Source: Cryptomeria japonica
Taxonomy: Eukaryota; Streptophyta; Pinopsida; Cupressales; Cupressaceae
Length of the DNA: 64,000 nucleotides
Direction: 5' to 3'
NCBI RefSeq assembly: GCF_030272615.1
Contig: NW_026729144.1
Span: 111,462 to 175,461, forward strand
The position numbers and the translations under genes were made by a program. A model generated the notes under the pieces. It ran no database searches. It saw only the letters and a program-made list of their open reading frames with translations, and had not been told where the DNA came from. Positions 47,911 to 61,253 of the stretch are shown here, piece by piece; position 1 is the first letter of the stretch; the number at the start of each line of letters is the position of its first letter.

Positions 47911-50842
47911 TCATTAGAATAAGCCAACAAATGAGAGTTTCAACGAACTACAATTTGAAATTACCTACAAAAAGTAATTAAATTTTTCAAATATCAGCAA
48001 ATGAGATGTTCAACTATCTACAATTTGAAATTACCTACAAAAAGAATATCATTAATTTCGTAAAATAAATCTCACAAATTAAATTCTAATTTGTTGATGC
48101 AAATTTACATTTTACTTTAAATTCTTGAAAAAAATCAATCCTTTTAAAGATTTTTTATTTTTCATTAAAAAAAATTACAATGATTGTCCATAACACTTTA
48201 AAGCTCGTATCCATAAAAAACAAAACAGTTAATTTGTACATTCTCTTTAACTCCCCCTTTACATAGTATTAATACCACTTATTATTAATCATTCCTATTT
48301 TTAAAAAAATCATTTTCATGCATTACCATTTAGACCCACATGGTATGTAAAATGCTTTGTAATATATGTCCTTCATAAATGAATTTCAAAGTTATAAAAT
48401 TTTATCCCCTTTGATAAGGATTAGACCTATTAAAGACTTACTCTTTCCATTCTAAGTATGTGATTCAAATGTCAGAAATTATATGCATTTGTAAGTATTT
48501 TTTTACAGTATCATATATGATTAGATTATTATGAGATTCATGTAGTTAAATAATGTTTCTGCATATTTAATTTTGATTGTAATTGTTATTTCTGTTAACT
48601 TGTGGCCAATTTAATCATGTCACCTAGTTAAGAGAAACCCATCGCTCGAGAAAATTGTAGAAAATGATTTGATGCACTTGTTGTTTTAATGCCATTGATA
48701 TTTTATTTAATAAATTGAATGCAAAAAATGTGTGGAAATTGATAGAGATCAAGATCGTTTAATTGTAGCTGCAAATCACCTTGCATACCCAACTGACGAC
48801 TCAACTTTGGATGGATGATTGATTAGAGCTCACAATATTGCAACAACAGTTTTCTAGCATCGACCCCTACTACTCTAAGGTGTTTTAATAGTGAGGTACA
48901 CCCGAACATCTGTTCAACTTTTCGTGTTGGTAAATGGACCTACCCTAAACATAGTAATGTGTATTTTTTTGTGCAAAAAATGAATGTTACACTTAGAATC
49001 TAATAAGAATAAAAAAAAATGACACTTTGTAATCATTTAAAATAAAAATTAAATTTAGACTATAACATATTTGTTTAAAAAACTTAATTCTATGTAATAG
49101 TTGGTCTACTTAATTAAAGAAATAATTCAATGAATGCAATAGTATCTTGCAAAGTAATCCATATATAATTTATCTAGATTATTCTATTTCATTTATTTAT
49201 CTTTTAAAATCTACAAGGGCATGAATCAACATTTCCTTAAGATTTATAGGTTTAGATTACAATTTATGTTTTGATGAAAGTATTTTGAGGCCACCTAATC
49301 TATCATGTATGTATTACAATGCGGGTGTCCATTGCCCATAAACACAATCCTAGGAATTTTGAATATATTAAAGAAAAATAAATTCTATTTATTGAATGAT
49401 TGAAATGAGAGTTTTTAATAACGTTACCCAACATCCTATAAAACCCTAGGATGTAATATAAACTAGAACTTGCACCTAAATGAGGTGCAATGATTACACG
49501 GATGGTAATTTATATCATTTCTATGAGAGCAATTCCAATTACTGAAAAAACTTTCACTTCTATTATGCTATGTTGGATCACAAAATTATTCGTATCATGT
49601 AACATATACAAATACATGATATACCAAACAAAACTCCAATGCAACCAAATCATATTAACTAAAATAAGCAAAAACCTCTAAGTTTGCAGTTTTAGAAAAT
49701 AGGTAGATAGTGACCAATGAGAAACAAAGAATTCCCTAGTAAGGCTAAGCAACCTTTAGAATGTAGTATTTCAAGGCAGTAGAAGCCATAAAAATCTAAG
49801 AAGACTTTTTTCTATGAAAGTACAATTAATACTTCCACATAGTTGATGAAAGTCTTGCAAATGCATTCTTGCCAAGTGGTGAAAATTAGGGTTTCCACCA
49901 CTAAATGTAGTAAAACTACTAAGTTTTCTTAGGGACCAATTACATTAAAGAGGGTTGAATCCAATAGATCTAGCCTAAATCCAACAAAGATAGGGTTGAG
50001 AATTCTGATTAAATTCATTGGTTGGAATTCGATTCCCTCTTGTTTAAGTTGGATTGTGAACATGCTGAAATTAGGGTAAATGTGTGTAAACTGAAGCAAT
50101 TATGCATAAACAGTTAGCTACAGTCATCAAACATAGTCATGAACTTGGATCTAAGCAATATATGAGTGTCTTGATCTATTCCCAGAAGGTTGACTTGAAT
50201 TGTCGTGACCAGAATGCCCATCACTTTGGTCGTTTGAACTTTTTGCTGTCCAAAAGGGAACCTGATCATCTCTGCGAATAATTTCAATCCTAAAAATTAT
50301 AGGTTTGTACTTGTTTCCTATACAGAAAGAATAAGGACATTGTTGGGAATAGGGGTTTGCTTAGGTAAAACTCTGATTTAGGAATTAACCTTGAATGAAA
50401 TATTGCAAATACTAAAATAAATAATGGAAAGATATACCTCAGATCTGCAATTGTTGATAATGATGCTTTGCTTCTTGAATGCAATCACATATGTTGTATG
50501 AAATGACATGAACATGATAAAACCCTAATCACATGCATATGCTTGCATATGAATGACATATTTTTTCTCCATAATGGTTGAATGAAGAATATGAAACCTT
50601 GAAGATATCTGAAAATGCTTGATGATGAATATTTCACGGATGCAAGATTACTAGGTTTCTTGGAGATGGAGACTTATGATTGAAATTAATTGATTAATGT
50701 CTTTATATATGGTTATCTAGGTCATTTATCAATTAGGCCAACCTCCAATGGTCACGCAGAGCCACAAAATTAAATTCCCACTAGAGAGATAGGACCCTTG
50801 CCCCATTTCAAAATAGGGCCCAACTAAGAGGGACTAGAGCGT
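47911..50842. other. 2.9 kb without recognisable features
   Basis: AT-rich sequence; 'gagagtttcaac..actacaatttgaaattacctacaaaaag' occurs twice (about 47933 and 48004) as a short tandem duplication of about 70 bp. No supported gene; open frames of 60-64 codons at 49490 and 50290 look like chance. Confidence 0.45.
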
Positions 50843-52817
50843 GGGCACATTATATATATGTTATAAGGGTATTGACCCCTAATAACATTATGTTCTTATA
50901 ACACTCCCCCTCAATGTTAATAGGGAATCACATGTCAATTTCCATAAAAGAAAAATGAAGTACCCTAGTAATGTAGGTCTTCTTTGACAATGATAAACAT
51001 GGACACAAATATATGCCAACATGAAGATCATGCATTCTAGACTACATGAAAGTCATCTTGTCATAATGTATAGTCCTAGTGTTTAAAAAATGATGCTATG
51101 AGGTCTTATAAAAAATTACATTGGAGTTGCAGTTTCCTCAAATTAGCCACCCCTCTCCCTAGGTTTATTACATAGTTTTTGTAGCTCTATATACAATGCA
51201 TTTACAAGTGGAAGATTTACAAGGAGAACAATTTACAATATGGTCGTAGGATTTAATACACGGTGCCCATAGGACTTAAAACATCCATCAAACTTACAAT
51301 AATGTGCCCATAGGACTTTAAAATATATGCATGTAGGACTTAGGATAATTTGCCCATAGGAATTAAAACATATTCCCGTAGGACTTATGATAATGTGTCT
51401 GTAGGACTTAAAAAATCTACTTGTGTGACTTATGATAATGTGCCCATAGGACTTAAAACAAAGGATTTAGCCACTAGGTGGTGTCATTGACATGCACACA
51501 TGGGCACATTATATATATGTTATAAGGGTATTGACCCCTAATAACATTATGTTCTTATAACACTCCCCCTCAATGTTAATAGGGAATCACATGTCAATTT
51601 CCATAAAAGAAAAATGAAGTACCCTAGTAATGTAGGTCTTCTTTGACAAAGATAAACATGGACACAAATATATGCCAACATGAAGATCATGCATTCCAGA
51701 CTACATGAAAGTCATCTTGTCATAATGTATAGTCCTAGTGTTTAAAAAATGATGCTATGGGGTCTTATAAAAATTACATTGGAGTTGCAGTCTCCTCAAA
51801 TTAGCCACCCCTCTCCCTAGGTTTATTACATAGTTTTTGTATCTCTATATACAATGCATTTACAAGTGGAAGATTTACAAGGAGAAAAATTTACAATATG
51901 GTCGTAGGATGTAATACACGGTGCCCATAGGACTTAAAACATCCATCAAACTTACAATAATGTGCCCATAGGACTTTAAAATATATGCATGTAGGACTTA
52001 GGATAATTTGCCCATAGGAATTAAAACATATGCCCGTAGGACTTATGATAATGTGTCTGTAGGACTTAAAACATCTACCTGTGTGACTTATGATAATGTG
52101 CCCATAGGACTTAAAACAAAGGATTTAGCCACTAGGTGGTGTCATTGACATGCACACATGGGCACATTATATATATGTTATAAGGGTATTGACCCCTAAT
52201 AACATTATGTTCTTATAACACTCCCCCTCAATGTTAATAGGGAATCACATGTCAATTTCCATAAAAGAAAAATGAAGTACCCTAGTAATGTAGGTCTTCT
52301 TTGACAAAGATAAACATGGACACAAATATATGCCAACATGAAGATCATGCATTCTAGACTACATGAAAGTCATCTTGTCATAATGTATAGTCCTAGTGTT
52401 TAAAAAATGATGCTATGGGGTCTTATAAAAAATTACATTGGAGTTGCAGTCTCCTCAAATTAGCCACCCCTCTCCCTAGGTTTATTACATAGTTTTTGTA
52501 GCTCTATATACAATGCATTTACAAGTGGAAGATTTACAAGGAGAACAATTTACAATATGGTCATAGGATTTAATACACGGTGCCCATAGGACTTAAAACA
52601 TCCGTCAAACTTACAATAATGTGCCCATAGGACTTAAAAATATATGCATGTAGGACTTAGGATAATGTGCCAGTAGGAATTAAAACATATGCCCGTAGGA
52701 CTTATGATAATGTGTCTATAGGACTTAAAACATCTACCTGTGTGACTTATGATAATGTGCCCATAGGACTTAAAACAAAGGATTTAGCCACTAGGTGGTG
52801 TCATTGACATGCACACT
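50843..52817. repeat. Three-copy tandem array, 658-bp unit with 22-bp submonomers
   Basis: Units start 'gggcacattatatatatgtt' at 50843, 51502 and 52160. They differ by only a few bases per hundred. Each unit begins with an inverted repeat TGTTATAAG...CTTATAACA, contains 'cactccccctcaatgttaat', and ends with about ten degenerate 22-23-bp submonomers alternating TGCCCATAGGACTTAAAAC and CCGTAGGACTTATGATAA types. Confidence 0.9.
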
Positions 52818-53239
52818 CCTCCTCAATGACATCACCTAAAAAATAAAACACTGCACGAAGGTTTTAATAAGTGGGGGATAAGAATCCAGTATATAGTATG
52901 TGTCCATGATCTTCAATGTGATGGAACTGGAGATAACATTATACTTTCAATATAGTGAGGTGCCCATGATCTTCAACATGTTTTTCTCTCTTTAGAAATG
53001 AATTTATTTTTTATTATTTTAATACAACTAAAATAAATTCATGCAAGATGGTACTTTTATATGTATCCAACTAGAATTCTTCCATAAATATTCAATCCAA
53101 TATTGATTCATCAACAACTACATATTTTGTTTCTTTTGATTCAAAGACACATAGAAGATAGTCATTTATTAAAGCATTGCATGATCCATGTAATAGCACC
53201 TACACCATATGTTTTGAGGGCATAGAACAATCTTGTAGT
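52818..53239. other. Spacer, nothing recognised
   Basis: Starts 'ctcctcctcaatgacatcac', a variant of the CTCCCCCTCAATG phrase in the 658-bp unit; otherwise no feature seen. Confidence 0.35.
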
Positions 53240-53682
53240 CTCTTGAGAGAGGGCAAGGAAGCCAACAGTTTGTCCCAAATCCAAGTATCCTCCTAGAAGT
53301 GGATGTTGCCCCTATTACCAATAAGCCATTTCAGACCTAAAGAGATAATGCTCCTACAATTGAGGATATTATTCTAGATCTTGGAACTACTGGGGAACCC
53401 CTCAGAATTCAATATTTTGTAGAACTTTTCCTGATGAAGATATTTAGCACTCATAATATGGAACCATTTGGCTTTGTGAAGGACCAATTTCCATCCAGTT
53501 TTAGCCATGAGATCTTTTTTAAACTCTAAGATTTTCCTAATTCCCAATCCCCCCTTATCTTTCAAATAGAAAACCTTGTCGCATGCAACCAATGCCAACC
53601 TCTTCTTCTCTTCCATGCGTGTGTAGAGGAATGTCCTTTTGATCATCTGAAGGTTCTCAAGAAAAAAGTGATGGTCCTAATA
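53240..53682 (-). pseudogene. LINE reverse transcriptase C-terminal fragment
   Basis: A 90-codon open frame at 53374-53646 reads ALVACDKVFYLKDKGGLGIR followed by KDLMAKTGWKLVL and WFHIMSAKYL. These are hallmarks of the region after the reverse transcriptase in plant LINE ORF2 (the GGLGI box). It covers the same protein region as 54812-55069, so it comes from a different LINE copy. Confidence 0.7.
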
Positions 53683-54540
53683 ATGAAAAAATAAATAATT
53701 ATAAAGATTACTTTTTTTTCCTATAGAAAACAAAAATATTTTTTATGGATTGTATTAAATTAATTCAACTTATTAAAAATTTAATATTCATCATCCTCAT
53801 TACTTAATGTAATACACAACTCAAGCTTCAAATTTTCAATTAATTATTTTTTGAACTATAAATTACCACATAGTGTCCAATTCCACTTCTAATCATCTAA
53901 AATTAAATGAATCAACAATATTCAAACTTTTGAAGACTACCAAAACTTTTACTTTAATATTTATTTTATTTCCTAAAAAATAACTTTAAAAAAAACACTT
54001 AAAAATAACACTTCTACATATGTTGGCTAGTATAACTTTTAATTATCAAAATTCATTTTATAAACATCAACAATTGATGAGATTCAAAAGGAAGATTTAT
54101 AATTAGAATCTTTCTTAATTAAATATTAAGGATAGTAAAAAAATATCAACATTTTTTAAAAAATATTTTATTATTTGAAATTGAAAACACAATGTATCCA
54201 CCAAAAATCAAGAATTATTAAATAAATATACCTAAAAAGTACCCACTAAATTCATGACATCAAAAGTTTAATTATTGCTTATTTATTATTTATTGCTGAT
54301 ATTCACTATCCATCATAGCTATGAACAATTTCTAATGCTTTTAAATTGATCAATCATATGGTCTTTTATAGACATAGGAACTTAGGAAATAGTTACAAAT
54401 AAATAGTCCAAAATTAATTTTTTTAAATTGCATCATATTTTCTTTTTCAGCAATATATTTCAATTTTTGATTATTTTTTTGTATTATCTTAACATATATT
54501 CTCTTATTTAATATGCTTTCCAAATTTTTCACATCTGATT
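53683..54540. repeat. AT-rich dispersed repeat, copy 2
   Basis: Homologous to 47223-47910, with extra segments. It sits between two LINE fragments. Confidence 0.7.
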
Positions 54541-54811
54541 GATTAAAATTAACAATATTTCTTTTTTCTTTCTCTCAATATGCATTAGCACCATATTTTT
54601 CAAACAAATTGAAATAACTAGATGTATCCATAAAAAGATTTTTGTTTTAATTTTGTTGGGCCCTCTTCTTTAAATTGAAACATGATGGCTACTATTTTCT
54701 TGAATGTGAGTGTATTATAAAATTAAAAGAATATTGCAGAAAATGACAACGGGAGTGGTATGAAGAGGATTTAACTCTGCCTTATTTCAAAGGTAAGTGA
54801 AATATTAAAAT
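54541..54811. other. AT-rich spacer
   Basis: No gene or repeat recognised. Confidence 0.3.
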
Positions 54812-56665
54812 TCAGCCATGCAAGATAACTTTGGAGGAGCCAAAGAAATTGCTCCAAAAATCAGAAACTGCGTTGGGGAGATCATAAGTTTCTAGAGTGT
54901 TTTGGATATCAGGAATATGGTACTTAAGTTTGAATATACCAGTCCATTCATTATTCTCCTTAAGACATCTCCATAGCTGCTTAGACATCAGAGCTTTATT
55001 TAAGTCTCTCAAATTCTGGATATCTAGACTTCCCATGGATTTGGGAAAGAAAACTTGATTACAAGCCACAAGGTGTAATATATTTTTGGATTCAGTTCTA
55101 GTCCATCATTTTTTTTTTGAATCCTTTCCAATTTATTTGCTATTTTGCCTGGGATTTTGAATAGGCTCATAGCATAAACAAGGAGGATTTGAAGCAAGGC
55201 TTTGAGTAATTGGAGCTTACCAGCTTGGCTTAGCAAGGCGCCTTTTCATCTAGCCAATTTGTTCTAGAATTTATCTATAAGATTCACCCAAAAAGAGTCA
55301 GGAGTCGGGGCCTAGCAGAGAGGAAGGCCAAGATAGGAATCAAGAAAAGTTGCAATTTTGCAGCCAATAATCGAGGCAATCTTAACTTTCCTGTGCTCAG
55401 GAATGTTAAAGAAGAAGATGGAGCTTTTAGGCAGACTAATTTTTTGTCCCGAGCCATGTTCATATATATTCAGAATCATTTTTAAATTCTTGGTTTCTTT
55501 GATCGAACCTTCCCCCATCAAGAGAGCATCATCAACAAATTATTGGTGAGAGAAATTGGGGGCCTGAGAGGAGGGCCGAAGGCCCGTAATATTGCCATTT
55601 CTGACCTCCCTCTGAATTATTCTACTGTGAGCTTCACTCATCATAATTAAATGGAAAGGAGATAGAGGATCTCCTTGTCTTATGCTCCTAGACCCAGAGA
55701 AAAAACCGAAGGCAGATCCAATAATCAACATAAAGAATTTTGGGGTGGAAACACATTGCTCAATAATCTCAATGAATTTATCTCCGAAACCAAAGGCCCT
55801 GAGGATTCTAAGGAGGAAGCACCAATTAACTCTAGCAAAAGATTTCAGCGGGTCAAGTTTTAGGAGAAAGCCCAATTTTTTATTAATTGAAAGGAAGTGG
55901 AAGTTCTCATGAACCACAATAGCAGAATCCAGGATCTGCCTCCCAGGCACAAATCCATTTTGATGTTTAGAGATTAAGGAGGGGATGAAAATATTAAGCT
56001 TGAGCACAAGAATCTTGGTGAATATTTTATAAATAGAGTTTCAAAGGCTAATAGGTCTAAAATCCTGAAAAGAGAAAGCCTCAAATTTCTTAGGGATGAG
56101 GACTAGGAAGGTGGCATTCAGTTCCTTCAGGAGAGAGCGGGATCGAAAAAATTGTTGAGCAGCAGCGACCACATCAGAGCAGATAATCTGCCAAAAATTT
56201 TAAAAGAAAAAAAGAGGGAAACCATTAGGTCTGGGGACCTTGTTACCTTCAAAAGAGAAAATCGCATTGCAAACTTCCTCAGGGGAGGAAATTCTGGTAA
56301 GCTCCAAGTTCACGTCCATAGATATGATGGAGGGAATTTCCTGCAAGATTTCAATCTGAGCTGAAGAATGAAGAGGGTCGTCCACAAAAAGGAGCTTGGA
56401 GAAAAAAATGATGGCTTCCTGACAAATCTCATCATTCTTATCAACCCATCTCTACCCAATCTAAATTTTGTTTATTCTGTTAGTAGCCCTATGCTTAAGA
56501 GTCTTCATGTGGAAGAACTTAGTGTTTTTGTCACCGCTATTGAGCCATAAGGCTCTAGATCTCTGCTTCCAAAATTCTTCTTCTTTGGAGATAATATCAT
56601 GTAATTTGGTCAATATATCAATTTCTTTATTCGAGACATCAATATCAAACCCGTAAGCTTGGATA
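54812..56665 (-). pseudogene. LINE ORF2 3' part: reverse transcriptase, decayed
   Basis: Continuation on the minus strand of the LINE ORF2 at 61714-62640, separated from it by a copia insertion. Recognisable blocks in order: [14 protein letters not shown] (about 56540), NGFVPGRQILDSAIVVHE (about 55930), IRQGDPLSPFHLIMMSEA (about 55660), the catalytic FVDDALLMGEG box (about 55530), the LSQAGKLQLLKALLQ thumb block (about 55220) and the GSLDIQNLRDLNKALMS (GGLGI-like) block near 55030. Stops and frameshifts are frequent. The zinc-binding and RNase H parts are missing, so the 3' end is truncated. Confidence 0.85.
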
Positions 56666-57130
56666 TGTGAGGGTTTCAAGCAGATCCGAAGCAAATATGA
56701 ACTAACAATTATATGCAGATTTAAATACAAAAGATAAAGAAATAAAATAGGACACAGATAACACAGAGATTTAACGTGGTTCACCCAGAATGGGTTACGT
56801 CCACCATACACAGCCGTCCAATCTTTCTTATTATCCAGCAAAAACAGTACATCAACCTTCTAATGCCTTAAGCATCCCAGCCGCTTATAACATGCATTTT
56901 TAGGGCAACAAACAAAGTCGGCCTTTTTTAGGGTTTTATTACAATGTCGGTTTTCATCAACAAAAAAAATGGCAAAAAAAATTTTCTCGGGGGCTGCCGC
57001 CCCCAAACCCCTGCTTTCTCGGGGGCTGCCGCCCCCGAACCCCTGCCCGGGGCCCGGCCCGGCCCCGGACCCCGATGAGGATACGTGCTGAGTGTACAGT
57101 ACTTTGCTAATCAATCGCCACATTTCAACA
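56666..57130 (-). repeat. 3' LTR of the copia element
   Basis: 465 bp. Contains a very GC-rich stretch at about 56985-57075 with the palindromic core GGGGGCTGCCGCCCCC twice. Compared with the other LTR it has one extra GGCCC unit. Confidence 0.9.
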
Positions 57131-57266
57131 ATCTCCCACTTGGAGACTGATCAGGCTCCACACCGAACAATCTCCCACTTGGAGACTGATACTACACGAC
57201 ACCACTGTACATACAACATCCGTTGGATAAAACACTAGGACTTGACTGGTATAAATTCCACAATTA

Positions 57267-60200
57267 TCAATCAAGAAGACCAACAGAAACTGATGAAGAA
57301 ATCAGCTTCTCCTATGGAACTGCCTTTGTGAACATATCGACAGGATTCTCACTTGTGTGAATCTTCTTAAGCCGTAACTGACCCTCCTCCAAAATAGTCC
57401 GGATGAAGTGGTACCTGAGCTGAATGTGCTTTGTCCTTGAATGAAAAGAAGAGTTCTTCGCAAGATGAATGGCACTCTGGCTATCAGTATACAATGGGCT
57501 ATCCTCTTGTTTCTGACCCAATTCCTTCAGAAAACATTGCAACCAAATCATCTCTTTACTGGCTTCTGTAGCAGCAACATACTCAGCTTCAGTGGTTGAA
57601 AGTGCAACAACCTTTTGCAGCCTAGAAATCCAACTGACTGCAGTTCCCCCTATAGTAAAAACATAGCCTGTACTACTCCTCCGTGAATCAGTATCACCTG
57701 CCAGATCAGAGTCAACAAATCCACTTAGAGCAGCATTAGATCCTTTGAAACATAATGCCTTCATAGTAGTTCCTTTCAAATACTGAAGAATCCATTTCAC
57801 AGCATTCCAATGTTCCATACCCGGATTACTCATAAACCTGCTCACAACTCCCACTGCATGTGCAATATCTGGCCTTGTGCATACCATTGCATACATCAGA
57901 CTGCCAACAACTGATGAATATGGGATGTTAGACATTTTATTAACCTCTTCCTGTGCCTTTAGGCACATCTCCTTAGTCAATTTGAAATGACTAGCCAAAG
58001 GTGTACTAACTGGTTTTGCATCCTGCATGTTAAATCTTTTCAACACCTTTTTTATATACTCACTTTGGGACAAATTCAAGGTTCTATTTTTCTTGTCCCG
58101 TGTAATCCTCATACCGAGAATTTGCTTGGCTGCACCCAAATCCTTCATAGCAAATGACCTGGCTAATTTCTGTTTAAGATCATTTATATGTTGCATGTTA
58201 GACCCAGCAACAAGCATGTCATCAACATAAAGCAACAGGATAATATAACTGCCATTATCAAATCTCTTAAAATATACACAATGATCAGAATGACATCTAT
58301 GATAACCGTGTTCAGCCATGAAACTATCAAATTTTAAATACCATTGTCGGGGTGCTTGCTTTAGGCCATACAGACTTTTCTTCAACCTGCACACCAAGTT
58401 CTCCTTACTTTTGACCTCATATCCCTGTGGTTGCAACATGTAAATTTCCTCCTCCAAATCTCCATGGAGAAAAGCTGTTTTGACATCTAATTGTTCAAGA
58501 TGTAAATCATCTGTAGCCACAAGACTAAGTACAGTTCTAATTGAAGTCATTTTTACAACTGGAGAAAATATTTCATCATAATCTATACCCTTTTTCTGTG
58601 CAAACCCTTTTACCACAAGTCTGGCCTTATATCTTTTCTGACCTCCTTCCTCCTCCTTCAGTCGATAAACCCATTTGTTAGGAAAGGCTCTTTTTTCTGC
58701 AGGTAAAGGAACTAAGTCCCAAGTCTTATTTTTCATCAGGGAGTCCATCTCCTCTTTCATGCCTAGCTGCCACTATTGTTTGGCATCCACCTGCATTGCT
58801 TCTTCATATTCTTCTAGTTCACCAGAATCTGTTAATAAAATAGAATACAAAGAAGGAGAAAATCTTTCAGGGGGTCTACTTGTCCTCATAGAACGTCTAA
58901 TACTTGCAGGAGTTTGTGGGATAATCTGTTGTTGCTGAGCATCAGGTACCTGTGGCATTTCATTTTCAGGAATCTCATCCAACACCACATATTCTTGTTT
59001 GTCATGTTCATGCTTCTTTTCCTGCATCTGTTCTTTATACATAACCTTCTCATTGAATATAACATCTCTACTTCTAATTATTTTCTTATTTTCAAAATCC
59101 CATAACCGATAGCCATATTCATCTATCCCATATCCAATGAAGGTACATTTCTGAGATTTAGCATCAAGCTTGGTTCTGTTTTCTTTATCAACATGGACAA
59201 AAGCTTCGCAACCAAAAGTTTTTAGAAAAGAATAATTTACCTTTTTACCAGTCCATGCCTCCTCTGGAATACCACCATCCAAAGGGGTTGACGGTCCTCT
59301 ATTTATCAAATAGACAGCAGTATGTACAACATCTGCCCAAAAATGTAAGGGCAATCCAGCATGCAATCTCATGCTCCTCGCACGTTCCATGATGGTCCTA
59401 TTCATTCTCTCTGACACACCATTTTCCTGTGGAGTTCCTGGAACTGTCTTCTGCTTTCGAATCCCATTTAAGGAACAGTAATCTTCAAATGCCTTGCTGC
59501 AATACTCACCTCCATTATCCGATCTGAGACACTTCAACTTTTTTCCTGTCTCATTCTCAACCAAAGCTTTCCATTTCTTAAAAGTTTCAAAAACATCTGA
59601 TTTTTGTTTTAGGAAATATACCCATGTTTTTCTGGTTGAGTCATCAATAAAAATAACATAATAACAAGAGCCACCAAGAGATGATACCTGAGCCGGTCCC
59701 CATACATCTGAATGTACAAGCTCTAACTTCTCACTCTTCTTCTCTTTCCCAACCTTGAGAAATCTGACTCTTTTCTATTTACCATAAACACAGTTTTCAC
59801 AGAACTCTAAATCAATCTTCTTTTGTCCTGGCAATAGATTTTTGGAGTGAAGGATTTTCATCCCTTTCTCACTCATGTGCCCAAGCCTATGGTGCCACAT
59901 TATCGAATCTGTTCTTGCAACATTTATTGTTGTTGTCCCTGCAGTAACTTTATCTGTAGCAGCTAAGGTAGAGTAAGTATTACTAGTACACAGATATAAT
60001 GTGCCTACCTTCGCACCTTTAGCTACTACTAATGGTCCTTTAGTGACCTTCCACATACTGTCTGAGAAGGTAACTATGCAACCTTCACTACCTAGTTGCC
60101 CTACAGAAATTAAATTTCTTCTTAAATTAGGAACATGTCTTACCTCCTGCAGAAACCAGTCATTACCATTCTGCAACTTGATCTTTATGTTTCCTTTTCC

Positions 60201-61202
60201 AACAATTTGACAGGGGTCATCATCACCCAAATATACTTGTCCAAAATCACCTTGAACATAATCTAGAAAATATTTTCTATGGGGTGTAGCATGAAATGAA
60301 GCCCCAGAATCTATTACCCAGGAATCATTAACATTATCCAAACATAAGATTAAAACATCTTGTAAAGTATTACTTGCAATATTAGCTTCCTTACTATCAT
60401 TTTCATTTTTGTCTCCTTCTTTGTTTTTCCGAGACCAACAATCTTTCTTTAGATGACCAGGCTTTCCGCAGTACCAGCAATCTTTCTTTCCTCTAGATTG
60501 AGAGCGTCCTTTCTTTGACTTCCCTCGTGACTTCTCATTCCCAAAGCCTTTTCCTCTTTCCTTTGATCTTCCTCTGTTCTCCACATTCAAAACACTACCC
60601 GATGATGTTGGAGTCTCACCTGTGCTTTTCCTTCGCATTTCCTCGCTTAGGATAACACCAACAATATCATCAAATACCAAAGTATTTTTACCAAAGACAG
60701 AGTTACTTACAGCCATAACCAAGCTATTCCAGCTTTCTGGCAAAGAACATAAAATCAAGAGAGCCCTAACCTCTTCTGCAAAGGTAATTTTTACCGAAGA
60801 CAATTGACTGGTAATTGTATTAAATTCATTTAAGTGCTCCGCTACAAATCCTCCCTCACTCATTTTCAAATTAAACAAACGCTTCATAAGAAATACCTTA
60901 TTCGAAGCCGAGGGTTTCTCATACAGCTTAGCCAATGTTGCCATCAAATCTACAGTCGTTTTTGCTTCTGTTATATTGAATGCTACAGACGCCGCAAGGC
61001 ACAATCGAATGGATCCCAGTGCCTTTCTATCTAAAATGTCCCACTCTTCATCTGATATTGTAGTCGATTTCTTTGCCTTTCCTTCCAATGGCCGCCACAA
61101 ATCCTTTTGATATAGGTAATCCTCCATCTGCATTTTCCATAACTGATAATTCTGGCTGTTAAACTTTTCGACCTTGAATTTGGAATCCTCCATTGCTCCC
61201 AC
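57267..61202 (-). pseudogene. gag-pol: Copia gag-pol polyprotein, one frame with TAG stops
   Basis: One frame of about 1,312 codons from MGAMEDSKFKVEKF, with no frameshift. TAG codons interrupt it at 59775-59777 and 58773-58775; another at 57312-57314 is followed by 14 plausible codons to TGA at 57267. Gag (UBN2-like, residues 1-230) is followed by a CCHC knuckle CWYCGKPGHLKKDC (about 240-253), protease DSGASFH (about 297), integrase zinc region WHHRLGHMSEKGM (about 434), integrase core with HSDVWGPA, SDNGGEY and PQENGVSERMN (D,D,E), reverse transcriptase with YVDDMLVAGS (near 58210), and RNase H with FVDSDLAGD, STTEAEYVA and LYTDSQSAI. Order PR-IN-RT-RH defines Ty1/copia. All domains are present, so apart from the TAG codons it is intact. 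Confidence 0.93.
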
Positions 61203-61253
61203 TCAAATCTAAAAGTCCTGCCAATTTACAGAAAACCTCGCTTTGATACCAAT

